From assembly GCA_013216025.1 (NCBI GenBank), contig JABSOG010000012.1, positions 1-46,921 on the forward strand: a stretch of 46,921 bases of DNA. The letters run 5' to 3'. Positions 33,646 to 42,025 of this stretch are shown here, piece after piece. The notes below the pieces were generated by a model. That model had not been told where the DNA came from and did no database searches. It worked only from the letters and a program-made list of their open reading frames with translations. The DNA comes from Algicola sp. Its GTDB lineage: Bacteria; Pseudomonadota; Gammaproteobacteria; Enterobacterales; Alteromonadaceae. How positions within the stretch are numbered: position 1 is the first letter of the stretch; every line of letters starts with the position of its first letter. A program made the position numbers and the translations under genes.

Positions 33646-35385
33646 ATGATTAAACTGATTACTTGGTTAACAATTACCCTATCTTTCACCCTACTGCTTA
33701 CCTCATGCAACAGCAGTCAAACACCGCTTGCCACAACCTCAATTGACTGTGCAACGACTTCAACTTATACCACCGCTCCACAGCGGTTATCGCAAAGCTG
33801 TTTGTACAGCGATAGCACCAGTCTCACTGTATCATCACAACTCAAACGTTTCACCCCCAACTATCAGCTGTGGAGTGACGGGGCGGATAAACTGCGCTGG
33901 ATATATCTGCCGCCAGGCACACAGGTCAATACAGATGATCCTGATCGCTGGGTGTTTCCTGTCGGCACCCAGTTTTTCAAGCAGTTCAGCCAGATTGTTG
34001 ATGGCGACGCAATTAAGGTCGAAACGCGTCACTTGCAGAAAACTTACTCGGGTGAGGGTGTCGATTCGTGGTTGATCAGCACTTATCTGTGGAATGCTCA
34101 GCAAACCGATGCAATGCTAAGTGATGGGGCAAGCGATGTACTTGGCAGCGACCATGATATTCCAACGCAACAAAATTGCATTGATTGTCATAAAGGCAAT
34201 ACCGACTTTATTCTTGGTTTTGATGCCATCCAGTTGAGCGACAAACAAGGTAAAAACGCCTTTGGTCATGGCCCCAAACGTCAATCTGGTGAGCTGGCTT
34301 TACAGCAACTGATCAGCACTGGCCTGTTGACTAACAATATTTCTCAGCCAGTGTTGCCCGGCAATGCGCTTGAACAAAAAACTTTGGGTTATCTTCATGC
34401 CAATTGTGGCAATTGTCACAACCCACTTGGCCATGCTGCTGACAATGACGCTGCCCATCTAAAAATGCGTCACGAACTTGCATTTACTACCCTTGAAGCG
34501 ACTGATGTGTACAAAACGGCGGTCAATCAGCCGACTCAAAATTTCACTGTTACACCTTATATAGCCATGGGGGCACAGGACGAGGAATTGGCGCTGTATC
34601 AGAGCGCGATGTTTGTCAGGATGAACAGTGTCGATGAAACTTATCGGATGCCGCTGTTGGCAAGGGAAAAGGTCGATTATATGGGCCTTGATTTGGTTCA
34701 TCAATGGTTGATGACCTTGCCGACACCCCAGACATTCGAATTTAACAAAGAAGGTAAAAAGACCACAAAACAGGGAGCCACTCTGCTTCAAACCTCTGTG
34801 GCCTTGACGGGCAGGGGGTTGCAGGTTGAAGTTGAGTTTTTTGACCCGCAGCAGGCACCGCCTGTGTATGCATTGTATTGGCCCGAGGATAAATCGCTGA
34901 ACTCCACTCCAGTAATGGACCACAAAGCGGGTTATTTCACTGAAAAGCTGTTGCTGGGCAGTCAGGGCAGTACTTTGAGCCTAAAAAATTCTGACGAAGT
35001 GGGCCACACTATTTATGTCAAAGACAAAAAACAAAACGTCAAATGGCAGCTGGGTTATATGCCACCTGAATCGAGCTTTGAGCAAAAGCTGTTTTGGCAG
35101 GATGATGTGTTTGTTGAAATGAAATGTCGATTGCACCTGTATATGAGTGCTTGGGTAGGGTCTATCAGTAGCCAATACCACAAGATTGTTGAGCTTGAGG
35201 AAGGGCAGACTTTCTCGCGCGTTGAGATGGTAGATTATCCTGAGGGCTTTACCGAACTGAAAATTTGGTTGCCCAAGTTTGAGCCTATCAATACGGTTAT
35301 TGAGATTGGACAGGCGCAGTCTTTTGAACTGCGCAAAGGTGAGGTTGTTGTTGGGGCGCTGCGGCTGTCGCGCTTCGCTTTGTGA
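33646..35385 (+). CDS. Dihaem cytochrome c lipoprotein with C-terminal cupredoxin-like domain (SO2930-like)
   Basis: A 579-residue protein. The signal has a lipobox LTSC with Cys21. Two haem c motifs are present: CIDCH at 178-182 and CGNCH at 254-258. The N-terminal part fits the SO2930 family (YSDSTSLTVSSQLKRFTPNYQLWSDGADKLRWIYLPPG, FPVGTQFFKQF). The C-terminal 150 residues (YVKDKKQNVKWQLGYMPPES...VEMKCRLHLYMSAWVG) look like a cupredoxin-like domain of the methylamine-utilisation type, perhaps copper-binding. It is probably an outer-membrane-anchored periplasmic electron-transfer protein. Substrate unknown. Its stop codon overlaps repeat copy 2. Confidence 0.83.
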   Translation: MIKLITWLTITLSFTLLLTSCNSSQTPLATTSIDCATTSTYTTAPQRLSQSCLYSDSTSLTVSSQLKRFTPNYQLWSDGADKLRWIYLPPGTQVNTDDPDRWVFPVGTQFFKQFSQIVDGDAIKVETRHLQKTYSGEGVDSWLISTYLWNAQQTDAMLSDGASDVLGSDHDIPTQQNCIDCHKGNTDFILGFDAIQLSDKQGKNAFGHGPKRQSGELALQQLISTGLLTNNISQPVLPGNALEQKTLGYLHANCGNCHNPLGHAADNDAAHLKMRHELAFTTLEATDVYKTAVNQPTQNFTVTPYIAMGAQDEELALYQSAMFVRMNSVDETYRMPLLAREKVDYMGLDLVHQWLMTLPTPQTFEFNKEGKKTTKQGATLLQTSVALTGRGLQVEVEFFDPQQAPPVYALYWPEDKSLNSTPVMDHKAGYFTEKLLLGSQGSTLSLKNSDEVGHTIYVKDKKQNVKWQLGYMPPESSFEQKLFWQDDVFVEMKCRLHLYMSAWVGSISSQYHKIVELEEGQTFSRVEMVDYPEGFTELKIWLPKFEPINTVIEIGQAQSFELRKGEVVVGALRLSRFAL

Positions 35386-35453
35386 ATCTTAAGCGCTTCG
35401 CCCTTAATCTTCACATAATGTCGATCGAGCACAAAAAGACGTGCTCAAACGAC
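35382..35453. repeat. Two-hairpin repeat, copy 2
   Basis: It shares TTAAGCGCTTCGCCCTTAAT and TCTTCACAT with copy 1, then the GAGCACAAAAA...GTGCTC hairpin. The outer stem of the second hairpin has changed its sequence (GTCG with CGAC) but kept its pairing. It starts inside the stop codon of the dihaem gene. About 85 bases of further sequence before 35539 contain a TGGTCAT-GG-ATGACCA palindrome and nothing else recognisable. Confidence 0.72.
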
Positions 35454-35538
35454 AATCGCATGATTTGAATGGGAGCCGTGTCTTTTGGTCATGGATGACC
35501 ATTATATAAGGAGGCGGAGTCTTTTTTCCGTCGCCTTA

Positions 35539-38088
35539 TTAGCCCATCGCCTTGAAGCGCACTATCAAAATAGGCAGCAGCGAAAGGTTGGCAAACAGTG
35601 CTACCAGCATAGCGAAGCCAGTCAGCAGACCGAAGTAAATGGTCGGTATAAAGCTCGACATCACCAACAAACCAAAGCCTAACGTAATGGTTATCGACGT
35701 AAAGTATATCGCCTGACCGATACTGCCGTGGCACGCTTTAACAGACTCCCAGTAATCTCCCCTGACAGTATATTCATCGATAAAGCGGTGCATATAGTGA
35801 ATTGAATTGTCTACAGCAATACCTATGCTGATGGCCGCAATGGTAATGGTCATCAAATCCAGAGGAATGCCAATCCAGCCCATGATGCCCAGAATAAATG
35901 AGGCTGATATAATGTTGGGGATGAGTGCAATCAAGGCGACTTTGAACGAACGGAACAACACGATAAACATCAACAAAATCGCGAAGAACACCACGCCTAT
36001 GGTTAAAATCTGTGAACGGAACAGGCTTTGCAGCATATTGTTGTAAAGTACGGCCATTCCGGTCAGGTTGACTTGTTCTGTCTCAAGCCCAATTTCATTG
36101 ACTAGATGATCTTTGATTTTTGACAGTAGTTCACCACGCTTTAATGTATGATCAGATTCGAACAGGCGGATACTGAAACGGATTTGGTTGCCATCCTCGG
36201 TCATATAGGGCAAAAATAGCCCTTTCTTGAGGTCTTCGGGTAATGACTTGAACAAAATGGCCAGCAAGAAGCTGTCATCGGCGACTTGTGCGTTGACCTT
36301 GCGCAACATCGCCATTGAATTCTCTACCGACAGGACTTTGCCTGTTTCAGGCAGGCTGTCGAGGTAATCATGTATTTTGGCCACTTCTTTTAATTGGTAG
36401 GTATTAAACCAATAGCTGGTGGCCGTGATGTCGCCGCTGTCTTCTTCGTCTAGCCACTCTTCTGAGAAAATATCCTCATCGTCTTCTTCGTCAAAATCGT
36501 CGTCGGTTTCATCATTGGTGGCCCCAACCGTTTCTTCACCATAGTCATCAGTTTCCTCTTCAAAAAACGATTTTGGCGCGTCTATGACAACGTCCAGTGG
36601 CGTGGTGCCACCGAGTTTGCTGTCGATCAACTCCATGCCCTGATAAATCGGGGTCGATTCTTTGTAATAATCAATAAAACGGTTTTCGACGCTTAATTTG
36701 CTGATACCGATGATGCTGATGATGACAAGGCCGATAAACGCCAGTAACAATAACAGGTTAAAGCGTTCTATTTTCAATGCCATCAGGTGAGACATTCGTT
36801 TAATCACACTGCTGGCCTGTGCCATTGGTGGAGTAGGTTTGAGCAATACCAACATGGTCGGAAACAGGATAAAAGACAGCACAAACGCCACTGCGACGCC
36901 AATACTCATCATCCAGCCAAAGTCTATGATTGGCCTGATTTCGCTGATGATCAACGAACTAAACGCCACTATCGTGGTAAATGCAGTATAAAAGCAGGGA
37001 ATAAATTTTTTCTTAACAGTTTCCAGGATCAGGGTCTTGCTGTCCATATCAGGCTGTTCGGTTTGCAATTCTCGGTAGCGAACAATCAGGTGTATGGTCA
37101 AAGACAGGGTGATGATCAACATCAATGAGATAAAATTAGACGACACCACGGTTACCGGCCAATCAACCAATCCAAGCAAACCGACCATGACGATGCTGGT
37201 TGCAACACAGGTGAGTAGTGGCAATATGACCCAACGCGGTTTGCCAAAAGCGAATATCAACAGCACGATGATAAACGCCAGAATACCCAGGCTGAAGGTG
37301 ACTAAATCGCTTCTGACATAATCAATGGAATCGACGGTGATCATTGGCACGCCACCCAGATGCATTTTCGCCATCGAAGTGTGTGTGGTGATCAGGGCAC
37401 GAATATCACTGATTAATCGCACTTCTTTTTGTGACAATCTTATTGATTGAGCGGTAAATTGCTGGCTGACGTGCAACAATTGATCCTGTTCAAAATCGCT
37501 CAACTGCTCTTCACTGGCTTTAAGACGCAGGGCGTTTCTTTCGGTGAGCAGTTGGTGGAATAACTCATCACGTGCAACGGTGATCAGCAAAGCGGTGGTT
37601 TTTTGATCCCGGCTGACAATCAAATCTTGATATATCGGACCGTTGGTCAGTTCGTTGCGGGCAAGCTCGCGGTCGGTATCGGCATCACCTAGAGTACGAA
37701 TGCCCTCGCTTAATTCATTTAAGGTCACCAACGGGCTTTCAATCAGCGGCACAGTCATGATGCTCATTACTGACGCCACATGGTCTAGCTTGCCTAATTG
37801 TTTGCCAAACGTGGTGATATCATCGAGCACTGGCTGGGCAAATAAATCTTGTTTGGGGGTGTAGGTGAGGATCAAAATGTCTTCTGAGCCGAAGTTGACC
37901 TTGACCTCACGGTAAAATTTCAGCGCTGAATCGTTTTCGAGCACCAGTGAGTCGGCTGAGGCATCAAGGCGAAATTTGGTGGCATGAAACGCAAAAAAGA
38001 CCACGATGATACTGATGAGCAGTAGTACGTACTTGGGGTGATCCAGAATAATTTTTTTATAGCTGTCGATTGGTGAAAATGAGGACAC
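35539..38088 (-). CDS. RND/MMPL-family transporter
   Basis: An 849-residue protein with two halves of six membrane helices each and two large periplasmic domains, as in MMPL/HpnN-like transporters. Typical blocks are VEFMSLMLIITLSLTIHLIVRYRE-like (LISLMLIITLSLTIHLIVRY) in the first half and ITIAAISIGIAVDNSIHYMHRFIDEY in the second, where the conserved Asp of the proton relay sits. The second periplasmic loop has a very acidic insertion (about residues 505-552: DETDDDFDEEDDEDIF). Such proteins often move lipids or hydrophobic molecules to the outer membrane. No adaptor gene is adjacent. The 477-base gap upstream holds short repeats. Confidence 0.88.
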   Translation of the reverse strand: MSSFSPIDSYKKIILDHPKYVLLLISIIVVFFAFHATKFRLDASADSLVLENDSALKFYREVKVNFGSEDILILTYTPKQDLFAQPVLDDITTFGKQLGKLDHVASVMSIMTVPLIESPLVTLNELSEGIRTLGDADTDRELARNELTNGPIYQDLIVSRDQKTTALLITVARDELFHQLLTERNALRLKASEEQLSDFEQDQLLHVSQQFTAQSIRLSQKEVRLISDIRALITTHTSMAKMHLGGVPMITVDSIDYVRSDLVTFSLGILAFIIVLLIFAFGKPRWVILPLLTCVATSIVMVGLLGLVDWPVTVVSSNFISLMLIITLSLTIHLIVRYRELQTEQPDMDSKTLILETVKKKFIPCFYTAFTTIVAFSSLIISEIRPIIDFGWMMSIGVAVAFVLSFILFPTMLVLLKPTPPMAQASSVIKRMSHLMALKIERFNLLLLLAFIGLVIISIIGISKLSVENRFIDYYKESTPIYQGMELIDSKLGGTTPLDVVIDAPKSFFEEETDDYGEETVGATNDETDDDFDEEDDEDIFSEEWLDEEDSGDITATSYWFNTYQLKEVAKIHDYLDSLPETGKVLSVENSMAMLRKVNAQVADDSFLLAILFKSLPEDLKKGLFLPYMTEDGNQIRFSIRLFESDHTLKRGELLSKIKDHLVNEIGLETEQVNLTGMAVLYNNMLQSLFRSQILTIGVVFFAILLMFIVLFRSFKVALIALIPNIISASFILGIMGWIGIPLDLMTITIAAISIGIAVDNSIHYMHRFIDEYTVRGDYWESVKACHGSIGQAIYFTSITITLGFGLLVMSSFIPTIYFGLLTGFAMLVALFANLSLLPILIVRFKAMG

Positions 38089-38390
38089 GATACTCCCTTC
38101 TATGGTTTTAACGTCCGCTTGAATAAATCTGCTTAGGCAGCTTTATTTAGTGCCACGTAGTGGCAAAAAACTAGAAAAAGACGCGGGGATAAATCCTCCG
38201 CCTACATTTTGTCTCCGTACATGGTTTTTGCGGCAACTTCCTTGCTGCTGGGTCGTTTTCTGATCATATCAATTCTTTCGGGTTTTGGTTGCAGATAATT
38301 TAAACACTTAAGCTTGGTTTTAGCTCAACTTGGATAACTTTGATCAGGCTCGTATTATCACGATACCGAATGAACCTTAACTGAACAACA

Positions 38391-38490
38391 CCGGCCTGAG
38401 CTAAAAGAGCCCGGCCTGAGCTAAAAGAGTACCGGTGGGTGCCAAAACAGCACAGGCCTAAGCTAAAAGAGACCCGGCTTAAGCAAAAAA
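38391..38490. repeat. Short degenerate direct repeats in the MMPL-OmpA gap
   Basis: CCGGCCTGAGCTAAAAGAG occurs at 38391-38409 and again at 38411-38429. A variant (AGGCCTAAGCTAAAAGAG) is at 38454-38471 and a decayed one (CCGGCTTAAGCAAAAAA) from about 38474. Further down, CTCTTAACACAG occurs twice (around 38538-38562). The rest of the gap 38089-38565 has a TGCCAC-GTA-GTGGCA hairpin (about 38150-38165) and no gene I can support. Confidence 0.6.
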
Positions 38491-38565
38491 AAGTTCGAGC
38501 AACAACAAATTATCTGCGGCGCTATCGCTTTAGCACTGCTCTTAACACAGCTCTTAACACAGGAG

Positions 38566-39594
38566 TTAACGCAGTACTTTAACGCGTTTTGAGCCGCTGA
38601 GTCGGGCTTCGATACGACGATTTTCCTGATGGGCTGCTTTAGTGTCGCCACTGTTGAGCAGTTTACTTTCGCCGTAACCCATGTGACTAACTCGGTTGCT
38701 ATCGACATTAAAATGACTGACCAGGATTTTGGCCACCATTTTTGCTCGGCGCTCAGACAAGTTTTGATTGTAAGTGGCTCCGCCTTTGACAGAAGTGTGC
38801 CCTTCGATGACTACGGTGGTGTCGGCGTATTTTTTCATGAAATTGGCGACTCGTTCTATTTCGCCATAATAGTGCTGGTCAACGTGATCTTTATTGTTGG
38901 CAAAGTTGATCGACAACCGCACGTTCTCGTCTTCCATGGTGTAGCGGGTGCAGCCGCTGCTGTCTACTGCGTCAACCATTGGGGTATTTGGACAACTATC
39001 TTGGTCGTCATAAACGCCATCTTTGTCACTGTCTAGCCTGACTGAGGCCGCTGGCTGTGGTGCGGGTGTTGCTGCATAAGCCGGTACTTTGTTGCCAAAC
39101 ATATAGGTCAAACCTAAGTTGATACCAAAATCATGGTAACTTCGCTCTAGTGATTGGTAAACCAAGATTTCGGCGCTCAGGTAGAGTTTGTCGCTGAGTT
39201 CAAAGCGCTTGCCAAGACCCGCATTTAACAAATTATCATCGGGGCCGGTAATGTCGGCATGTTTTACGCCGAAGATGCCATAGAGGTGTTTATCATTAAG
39301 GTGGTACAAGGCATCGACGCCGAATCCCTTGGCGCTTCCTTCGACATTGTTACCAACATCCCATCTGCTTACTATCAAACGTGCTTCCCATTTTGGCGTA
39401 AAACGATAACCCAATGCGCCAGCAAAACCGATGTCATCTTCTACTGCGGTTGCGCCGTTGTTGTTGATAATGCGACGATCAGCATCAGCATCGAAAAAGG
39501 AAGCAAAACCACTGATATTCCACGGATTATCCTGTGCGACTGCACCGCAACTCAGCAATAATAAAGCAGTGGATACCGTTGTTCGGATGGTCAT
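38566..39594 (-). CDS. OmpA-family outer-membrane protein with TSP3-type repeat
   Basis: A 342-residue protein. Signal peptide (about 1-21, ending AVAQ), an eight-stranded OmpA-like barrel (about 22-175: GALGYRFTPKWEARLIVSRWDVG ... GINLGLTYMFG), a Pro/Ala linker, one calcium-binding type-3 repeat (DSDKDGVYDDQDSCPNTP, about 190-207), and the C-terminal OmpA peptidoglycan-binding domain with TVVIEGHTSVKGGATYNQNLSERRAKMV and ENRRIEARL. It should connect the outer membrane to peptidoglycan. Single-gene unit; promoter in the 180-base gap before 39779. Confidence 0.92.
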   Translation of the reverse strand: MTIRTTVSTALLLLSCGAVAQDNPWNISGFASFFDADADRRIINNNGATAVEDDIGFAGALGYRFTPKWEARLIVSRWDVGNNVEGSAKGFGVDALYHLNDKHLYGIFGVKHADITGPDDNLLNAGLGKRFELSDKLYLSAEILVYQSLERSYHDFGINLGLTYMFGNKVPAYAATPAPQPAASVRLDSDKDGVYDDQDSCPNTPMVDAVDSSGCTRYTMEDENVRLSINFANNKDHVDQHYYGEIERVANFMKKYADTTVVIEGHTSVKGGATYNQNLSERRAKMVAKILVSHFNVDSNRVSHMGYGESKLLNSGDTKAAHQENRRIEARLSGSKRVKVLR

Positions 39595-39778
39595 GATAAA
39601 TCCCTAATATGTTTGTGTTTTAATTATTTTGAGCATAGGTGAGATATGATATTTTACAAGTGAATCCCTTTTAAACTGTTGTCTGGGGGACAAAACCTAT
39701 AGGTCGAGTTTGACAGCTTCAAATCGCAACAATTATAATGTGCTTACTCTATGGTTGTTTAAGCATTAAGTACAGGTT

Positions 39779-40048
39779 ATGGCAGAAGATGAAAAGTCGG
39801 TTGAAACCGACCCCAGTGATGACGAAAGACGTTCACGCAAAGAAATTGAATTGCTGAAACTCCAGGCAGATTTGACCATGGCGCAAAAGGTCGCCCTGAG
39901 CGAAGTGGGTCACTACGGTTATGATTTGGCTTTTGTTAGAAATACCCCAATGGGGAAACTCGCAATCGTCATGGTGAACGGCAAAGTCATGACGATTGAT
40001 GATGAAGGAGAGATTGAGCCCAATCCGACAATTATTATCCGGGATTGA
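39779..40048 (+). CDS. Small acidic cytoplasmic protein of unknown function
   Basis: An 89-residue protein, very acidic at the start (MAEDEKSVETDPSDDERRS) with a short charged helix (KEIELLKLQADLTMAQKVALSEVG) and a compact C-terminal part with GYDLAFVRNTPMGKLAIVMVNGKVMTIDDEGEIEPNP that reads like a small beta domain. It has no signal peptide or cysteine. I do not recognise it. It lies alone between the OmpA gene and the bufferin operon, convergent with bufC. Confidence 0.65.
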   Translation: MAEDEKSVETDPSDDERRSRKEIELLKLQADLTMAQKVALSEVGHYGYDLAFVRNTPMGKLAIVMVNGKVMTIDDEGEIEPNPTIIIRD

Positions 40049-40081
40049 TTCTATTATGTTGCGCGACTGGGTAGCACCAGA

Positions 40082-40864
40082 TCAAAACCGGATATCACCA
40101 ATCAACCCTAGCTCAATCCACTGTTGCAAGATAGTGAGCGCTCGCATCGCAACTTCATCTTCGCCATGAAAGTTAAGCAACGCATCACACATATCGGCAA
40201 AATCGCCGCCTTTCAATGCCAAATCCAGCAACATCGCTTCATCAGGTTCCATCGACCTGAACTCGGTTAGCCGCTCTGGGTTACGCCATAATATCCACAG
40301 CGTTGGTGTTGTTAACTGCTGTGGTGGTGGCGGTTGTTTTTCTTGCTTGAGCATTTGCCAGCTTTGGACGCAGTTCCAATGGGCCCCAAAGCGTTGTACG
40401 CAGGGTCTGAATCGCAATTTCATCGTCGGCCAACTTTGTGGCGGGATGGTGCCGAGTTTTTCAGGACCCACTGCGGTGGCATCGGCAGCATCAAAGGCGT
40501 TGATCAGAATTTGTTCAAAGGCGGCCAGCTCTGCCAGTATCGGATGCTCAGAGAATGGTGCGTTATCCCGTAAAAACTGGGGAATATGTTGGCAAAAATC
40601 GCGTAAAGACGGATAACTTGAGGGATATTGTTCGATGTAAGCCGGCACCATCTGGTCAAACAGGTCATCGCCTAGATAACTGCCGAGTATCGGGTGATCG
40701 CTGTCAATGGTTTCGCGTAAACGAGAGATATAGGCGTTTTGGTATATTCCCAGCCGGGTGCTGGTGGCTACGGGTTGCTGGCTTTTGATGTGTTTGGTCA
40801 TTTGACTGGGTTTACCCTGTAAAAACGCCATAAAATCCTGTTGAATGGTTTTTAAATCAGACAT
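40082..40864 (-). CDS. BufC/HvfC-like partner protein (DUF2063)
   Basis: A 260-residue protein. The N-terminal DUF2063 block reads LKTIQQDFMAFLQGK, RLGIYQNAYISRLRETIDSDHPILGSYLGDDLFDQMVPAYIEQYPSSYPSLRDFCQHIPQFL. The C-terminal part (about 150-260) is a WHTH-like/partner domain ending LLNFHGEDEVAMRALTILQQWIELGLI. In bufferin and HvfABCD systems this protein binds the MNIO enzyme and helps it recognise the precursor. Its start overlaps the bufB stop by 13 bases, so the two are translated together. Confidence 0.9.
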   Translation of the reverse strand: MSDLKTIQQDFMAFLQGKPSQMTKHIKSQQPVATSTRLGIYQNAYISRLRETIDSDHPILGSYLGDDLFDQMVPAYIEQYPSSYPSLRDFCQHIPQFLRDNAPFSEHPILAELAAFEQILINAFDAADATAVGPEKLGTIPPQSWPTMKLRFRPCVQRFGAHWNCVQSWQMLKQEKQPPPPQQLTTPTLWILWRNPERLTEFRSMEPDEAMLLDLALKGGDFADMCDALLNFHGEDEVAMRALTILQQWIELGLIGDIRF

Positions 40865-41718
40865 TGATACTGGCCTCTCGATTGCTCTCGATTGCTCTCG
40901 GTCAGTGCCGAATGCGATAGGGCTCTGGCGTGATCGAGTTCTTTTTCAAGTTCGGCAAATGGGGGAATATTATCATCGCGTTCGATCATGGTGCTGACCG
41001 GTCCCATCAGTTTGATGGTTTCTTTGTATAATTGCCAAACCGGATCGCGCACCGCCTGGTCGTGAGTATCTATCACGTAATCGCCGTAATCTGTGTGGCC
41101 TGCCAGATGAATTTGCTGAACCCTGTTTGGGTCGACCGCTTGAACGTACTCCATCGGGTCAAACCCATGGTTACGGGCGCTGACATAGATATTATTGACG
41201 TCAAACAGCATCAGGCAATCGGCCTGTTGGCAAATTTGATTGATAAATTCCCATTCGCTCATTTCATCGCTTTGGTAGGTCAGGTAACTGGAGGCATTTT
41301 CTAACAACATTTGTCTGCCGAGAAAATCCTGCACCTGCTTAATCCGTTCGACAACATGTTTGAGTGCTTCTTCGGTATAAGGCATGGGTAATAAATCGTG
41401 GCTGTTGACGCCGCCAATGGTGGTAAAACACAAGTGGTCAGATATCCATGCTGGTTGAATTTCGGCGGCCAGCGTGCGCAGGCTTTTAAGATAATCCATG
41501 TTCAGGGGGTCGGTGCTGCCGATGGACATCGATACTCCGTGCATCACAATTGGATAGTCTTGACGAATGGTTTCAAGGTAATGACGGGGCTTGCCACCGC
41601 CGACCATGAAGTTTTCAGAAATGACCTCAAACCAGTCAACTTTGGGTTTGTGTTCTATCACATGATGGAAATGGTCGGTGCGCAGGCCCAACCCAAATCC
41701 AAGGTTTTGTTTTTTCAT
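40852..41718 (-). CDS. MNIO-family enzyme BufB (DUF692)
   Basis: About 288 residues from the ATG at 41718 (MKKQNLGFGLGLRTDHF). The frame is open to 41799, but that part lies inside a repeat hairpin. DUF692/MNIO blocks: VDWFEVISENFM, VMHGVSMSIGSTDPLN, ISDHLCFTTIGG, MLLENASSYL, LMLFDVNNIYVSARNHGFDP, IHLAGHT and a final MIERDDNIP. These residues form the TIM barrel and its iron site. MNIO enzymes convert peptide cysteines, in bufferins to thiooxazole-type groups. It should modify the two-core precursor at 42026. Confidence 0.93.
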   Translation of the reverse strand: MKKQNLGFGLGLRTDHFHHVIEHKPKVDWFEVISENFMVGGGKPRHYLETIRQDYPIVMHGVSMSIGSTDPLNMDYLKSLRTLAAEIQPAWISDHLCFTTIGGVNSHDLLPMPYTEEALKHVVERIKQVQDFLGRQMLLENASSYLTYQSDEMSEWEFINQICQQADCLMLFDVNNIYVSARNHGFDPMEYVQAVDPNRVQQIHLAGHTDYGDYVIDTHDQAVRDPVWQLYKETIKLMGPVSTMIERDDNIPPFAELEKELDHARALSHSALTESNREQSRGQYQCLI

Positions 41719-41733
41719 ATCATACTCGTTTAC

Positions 41734-41988
41734 CCTCAGGAAACCACGTCCTTCGGCAATTGCTCCATGCATTGCTCTAATCAGCACTTCCATGTGCAAA
41801 TGTGAGGTTTCCTGAGGACGCTGCGTTCACAGTAAATTGCTCCTGCATTTACTGCATTCAGTCCATCCATGGACATCAAGCAAGTGGAACTTCGCTCAGT
41901 TTTTTTCAACATGGACGTTGTATATGCAGAAATTGCAGGAGCAATATTTCAGTCAATAAATTGAAAACGCGGCACATCCGTGTGCCGC
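41734..41988. repeat. Structured repeat element between bufA and bufB
   Basis: Nested hairpins fill this stretch. CCTCAGGAAACC at 41734-41745 pairs perfectly with GGTTTCCTGAGG at 41806-41817. ATTGCTCCTGCA at 41836-41847 pairs perfectly with TGCAGGAGCAAT at 41934-41945, with partial pairing inside. GTCCATCCATGGAC (41861-41874) and GCGGCACATCCGTGTGCCGC (41969-41988) are local palindromes. The segment from 41876 shares TCAAGCAAGTGGAACTTC with 25485. It separates bufA from bufB and may act as an attenuator that lowers enzyme relative to precursor, or be an insertion. Confidence 0.7.
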
Positions 41989-42025
41989 CTGGGCAAACGG
42001 TGATTTGTATTCTTATATTTGCAGA

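Noticed and set aside
35485-35734. Frames on both strands at the end of the MMPL gene
   Set aside because: They are out-of-frame readings of the MMPL coding end and the neighbouring palindromes.
38391-38490. Possible CRISPR or replication iterons
   Set aside because: Only two good copies with a 1-base spacer, no cas or replication gene nearby.
38463-38708. Minus-strand Cys-rich 81-residue frame
   Set aside because: It overlaps the OmpA gene end in another frame, and its CVNSCVKSCVKS stretch comes from short DNA repeats.
41719-41799. Upstream start for the MNIO enzyme
   Set aside because: The extra 27 residues lie within a perfect 12-bp inverted repeat of a dispersed element; the family starts at MKKQNLGFGLGLR.
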